From Streptomyces qinzhouensis (GTDB lineage Bacteria; Actinomycetota; Actinomycetes; Streptomycetales; Streptomycetaceae), in NCBI RefSeq assembly GCF_007856155.1, contig NZ_CP042266.1:6448001-6512000 (forward strand): a stretch of 64,000 bases of DNA, written 5' to 3'. A program made the position numbers and the translations under genes. This document shows, in pieces, positions 63,031 to 64,000 of this stretch (its first letter is position 1; each line of letters opens with the position of its first letter). The notes beneath the pieces are model-generated. The model was given only the letters and a program-made list of their open reading frames with translations, did no database searches and had not been told where the DNA came from.

Positions 63031-64000
63031 TGGCTGTTGAAGTCGGTATGGGCTATGTGTCCGTCGTTCCAGAGGTTCAAGGCTTTGCGGCAGAGCTACA
63101 GCAGCAAGTCACCGGGCCGGCGGACGCTGCGGGGCAGGATGCGGGACAGCAGGCCGGACAAGGCTTCACCGGGCAAATGGGTGGGGTTCTTAAATCGGGG
63201 CTTGCGGCTGTTGCTATGGCGGCTGCCGCAGTGCTCGCGGTGGGGTTCGTCAAAGCTCTGGACCAGTCCAATATCCCGGGCAAAATCCAAGCTCAGCTCG
63301 GGTCGACCCCTGCCGAGGCCCAGCGGTACGGCAAGATCGCCGGTGATCTTTACGCGCACGGGATAGCCAATTCTGTAGAAGATGCTGCGCAAGCGGTGGC
63401 GGCCGTGATGCGGTCCGGGATTATGCCGGTCGGCGCCACGAATAAACAGATTGATGAGATCACCGGCAAGGTCTCGAATTTGGCCAGCACCTTCGAGCTG
63501 GACCTAGGCCAGACCGCAAATTCGGTCGGCCAGATGCTGAAGACCGGTATTGCCAAAGACGGTACGGAAGCGCTCGACCTTATGACGGTCGCCATGCAAA
63601 AAATGGGACCGCGCGCTGACGACCTGTCCGACACCATGAATGAATACAGCACCAAATTTCGGGACCTCGGCCTCTCTGGTGCTGACGCAATTGGTCTAAT
63701 GGCGCAGGGTATGGCCGCTGGTGCGCGCGATACCGACACCATGGCGGACGCTCTGAAGGAATTTCAGATCAGGGCGACGGACGGCAGCGAATCCAGCAAA
63801 GAGGCGTATGAAGCCATCGGGCTAAGCGCCGAATATATGACCCGGAAAATCGCGGGTGGCGGTAAGGGTGCCCGCGAGGGACTGCAACAGGTCTTGGACG
63901 GTATCAAAGCCATTAAGGACCCTGCCGAACAGAACGCCGTAGCGGTCGGACTTTTCGGCACTAAGTCCGAGGATTTGGGTCGGGCTTTGCTTGCAATGGA
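63030..64000 (+). CDS. Tape measure protein, N-terminal part (runs off the window)
   Basis: Starts at ATG 63030 (TAATG overlap) and is open to the edge: 323 residues seen. MAVEVGMGYVSVVPEVQGF and QQAGQGFTGQMGGVLKSG are the usual beginning; a hydrophobic stretch LAAVAMAAAAVLAVGFVKAL follows (about 56-75), then an alpha-helical TP901-type core with GKVSNLASTFELDL and LSGADAIGLMAQGMAAG. It fixes tail length. The rest lies beyond 64,000. Confidence 0.9.
   Translation, partial: MAVEVGMGYVSVVPEVQGFAAELQQQVTGPADAAGQDAGQQAGQGFTGQMGGVLKSGLAAVAMAAAAVLAVGFVKALDQSNIPGKIQAQLGSTPAEAQRYGKIAGDLYAHGIANSVEDAAQAVAAVMRSGIMPVGATNKQIDEITGKVSNLASTFELDLGQTANSVGQMLKTGIAKDGTEALDLMTVAMQKMGPRADDLSDTMNEYSTKFRDLGLSGADAIGLMAQGMAAGARDTDTMADALKEFQIRATDGSESSKEAYEAIGLSAEYMTRKIAGGGKGAREGLQQVLDGIKAIKDPAEQNAVAVGLFGTKSEDLGRALLAM

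Larger units (their letters stand above)
50115..64000 (+). mobile_element. Left part of an integrated tailed actinophage (prophage)
   Basis: From the integrase at 50.1 kb to the window edge all genes point rightward in canonical order: integrase, terminases, portal, head, connectors, tail, tape measure. GC content and third-position bias are lower than in the host part. The order with the integrase next to the packaging genes fits a genome integrated through an attP beside int, bringing its cos end between int and the terminase. No repressor or lysis genes are in view, so the element extends further right. Confidence 0.9.

Overview
The window looks like Streptomyces chromosome. Codons are very GC-rich with third positions almost always G or C, GTG/TTG starts are frequent, 4-bp ATGA/GTGA overlaps are common, and several loci are Streptomyces hallmarks: gluABCD, the ccr-meaA ethylmalonyl-CoA operon, an F420-dependent enzyme, and TTA codons confined to regulators. 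Two parts deviate in composition. One is an accessory island at about 14.8-25.8 kb. The other is the left part of an integrated actinophage from about 50.1 kb to the right edge.

Layout. 0-9.4 kb: end of exodeoxyribonuclease III, a conserved hypothetical, the gluABCD amino-acid ABC importer, secreted gamma-glutamyltransferase, secreted GH75 chitosanase, methionine aminopeptidase divergent from a small HTH regulator, and a PPOX-fold protein. 10-14.8 kb: a four-gene reductive pyrimidine/hydantoin catabolism operon (amidohydrolase of the nitrilase superfamily, aminotransferase, dihydropyrimidinase, F420-type LLM oxidoreductase) behind a candidate operator. 14.8-20.8 kb: accessory island with three secreted proteins sharing one four-cysteine pattern, an AraC regulator with two TTA codons, a decayed duplicate of the LLM gene, a complete IS481-family element and an S41 peptidase gene broken by one stop codon. 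21.2-25.6 kb: a compact minus-strand run of five small genes divergent from an XRE-TPR regulator (also two TTA codons), plus a phosphotransferase.

26-39.7 kb is mostly core metabolism and repair: YdeI-like protein, lipoate ligase, kinase-fold protein, inositol-phosphatase family enzyme, FAD oxidoreductase, then a group of ADP-ribose and alkylation-repair functions (macro domain, Ada-AlkA fusion, Ogt, Nudix, ADP-ribosylglycohydrolase), glycerate kinase and a GNAT-ATP-grasp fusion. 39.7-49.5 kb, all minus strand: an adenylate-forming enzyme fused to a membrane tail, pssA and psd (phosphatidylethanolamine synthesis), and ccr-meaA-mcl-mch-mcd, which supplies nearly the whole ethylmalonyl-CoA pathway. 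The ccr promoter carries a perfect palindrome between its -35 and -10.

50.1-64 kb: prophage with a large serine integrase at the boundary, a tRNA-like gene, two HNH proteins, small and large terminase, portal, MuF-like protein, scaffold, major capsid, head-tail connectors, tail tube, tail-assembly chaperones joined by a -1 frameshift, and the start of the tape measure. No lysogeny repressor or lysis genes are in view, so the phage continues past the right edge.
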